The notes under the pieces were generated by a model. It saw only the letters and a list, made by a program, of their open reading frames with translations. It was not told where the DNA came from and did no database searches. This document shows, piece after piece, positions 8,871 through 8,988 of a DNA stretch of 8,988 nt. The stretch's first letter is position 1; every line of letters begins with the position of its first letter. The stretch spans positions 1-8,988 of the forward strand of contig CAZRNU010000127.1 of the NCBI GenBank assembly GCA_964601515.1, written 5' to 3'. The position numbers were made by a program, and so were the translations under genes. The stretch comes from PWND01 sp964601515 (GTDB taxonomy: Bacteria > Bacteroidota > Bacteroidia > Bacteroidales > UBA7960).

Positions 8871-8891
8871 CTCTCGCTTACACTCGAGGAG
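8871..8891. repeat. Imperfect inverted repeat (hairpin) in the intergenic region
   Basis: CTCTCG at 8871-8876 can pair with CGA(G)GAG at 8885-8891, giving a 6-bp stem with one bulged G and an 8-base loop. It lies 51 bases beyond the stop of the upstream CHAT gene. No T-tract follows on either strand, so it is not a standard intrinsic terminator. It may be a dispersed palindromic element or an RNA 3'-end stabiliser. Confidence 0.4.
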
Positions 8892-8913
8892 ACATGCAAC
8901 CCACAACCCAAAC

Positions 8914-8941
8914 CCGAAACCAGACACCTGACCCCTGATAC
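8914..8941 (-). repeat. Degenerate heptamers after the upstream CHAT stop; copy B of the shared 3' flank
   Basis: On the minus strand, directly after the stop at 8942, the units are GTATCAG, GGGTCAG, GTGTCTG, GTTTCGG, and the 7-bp rhythm decays further on (GTTTGGG, TTGTGGG). It matches copy A at 5751-5778 at a constant offset of 3163 bp, the same offset that aligns the two stop codons. The alignment thus runs unbroken from coding into non-coding DNA. Confidence 0.75.
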
Positions 8942-8988
8942 CTACTCTATTAGCACAAACGCCGCCCAAAAGAACGGGTCGTATTTTT
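8942..8988 (-). CDS. C-terminal end of a further CHAT-domain protein (5' part outside window)
   Basis: Reading leftward from the right edge gives KYDPFFWAAFVLIE followed by TAG at 8944-8942. These 14 residues are identical to the last 14 of the CHAT protein ending at 5779. Over the 47 bases the two genes differ at three positions, all synonymous third codon positions (Asp, Val, Glu). Tandem paralogy is therefore strongly supported. Nothing can be said about its N-terminus, length or catalytic residues. It is the first gene of the visible cluster in the direction of transcription. Confidence 0.85.
   Translation of the reverse strand, partial: KYDPFFWAAFVLIE

Noticed and set aside
1..8988. Type III-E CRISPR (Craspase) association of TPR-CHAT
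   Set aside because: No gRAMP/Cas7-11 gene or repeat array is visible, and these CHAT proteins carry signal peptides, which does not fit a cytoplasmic CRISPR partner.

Overview
The window is AT-rich and looks like chromosomal DNA from a member of the Bacteroidota. This is inferred from the protein types: secreted TPR-CHAT proteins, and a 7TMR-DISM receptor fused to a coiled coil and a SpoIIE-type phosphatase of the 'DCTGHGVPGGFMS' subtype. Signal peptides ending in Ser-Gln and start codons without a Shine-Dalgarno sequence point the same way. No rRNA, tRNA, CRISPR array, transposase or phage gene was seen.

All genes lie on the minus strand, so transcription runs right to left. From upstream to downstream they are: (i) the last 14 codons of a CHAT-domain gene entering from the right edge (8942-8988); (ii) a 226-bp intergenic region with short repeats and a hairpin; (iii) a complete 978-residue secreted TPR-CHAT protein (5779-8715) with an intact His801/Cys894 dyad; (iv) a 169-bp intergenic region made mostly of 7-bp repeats; (v) a 736-residue membrane receptor-phosphatase (3399-5609: signal peptide, DISMED2-like ectodomain, 7 TM helices, coiled coil, PP2C/SpoIIE domain); (vi) after only 24 bp, a second, longer secreted TPR-CHAT protein (1-3374). 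This last gene is open to the left edge, so its catalytic His and Cys lie outside the window.

The most interesting feature is the arrangement. At least three CHAT-domain (caspase-like) genes are clustered, and a transmembrane PP2C-type signalling protein is embedded among them. Both visible CHAT N-termini carry signal peptides, so the proteases are predicted to be outside the cytoplasm, on the same side of the membrane as the sensor domain of the phosphatase. A plausible but unproven reading is an envelope signalling module in which a TPR-CHAT protein cleaves or presents something read by the receptor, which then changes the phosphorylation state of a cytoplasmic partner not encoded here.

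The gene at the right edge and the complete CHAT gene have identical C-terminal 14 residues, differ there only at synonymous positions, and share 3' flanking DNA. This indicates a tandem duplication. The DNA after both stop codons is built from related 7-bp units.
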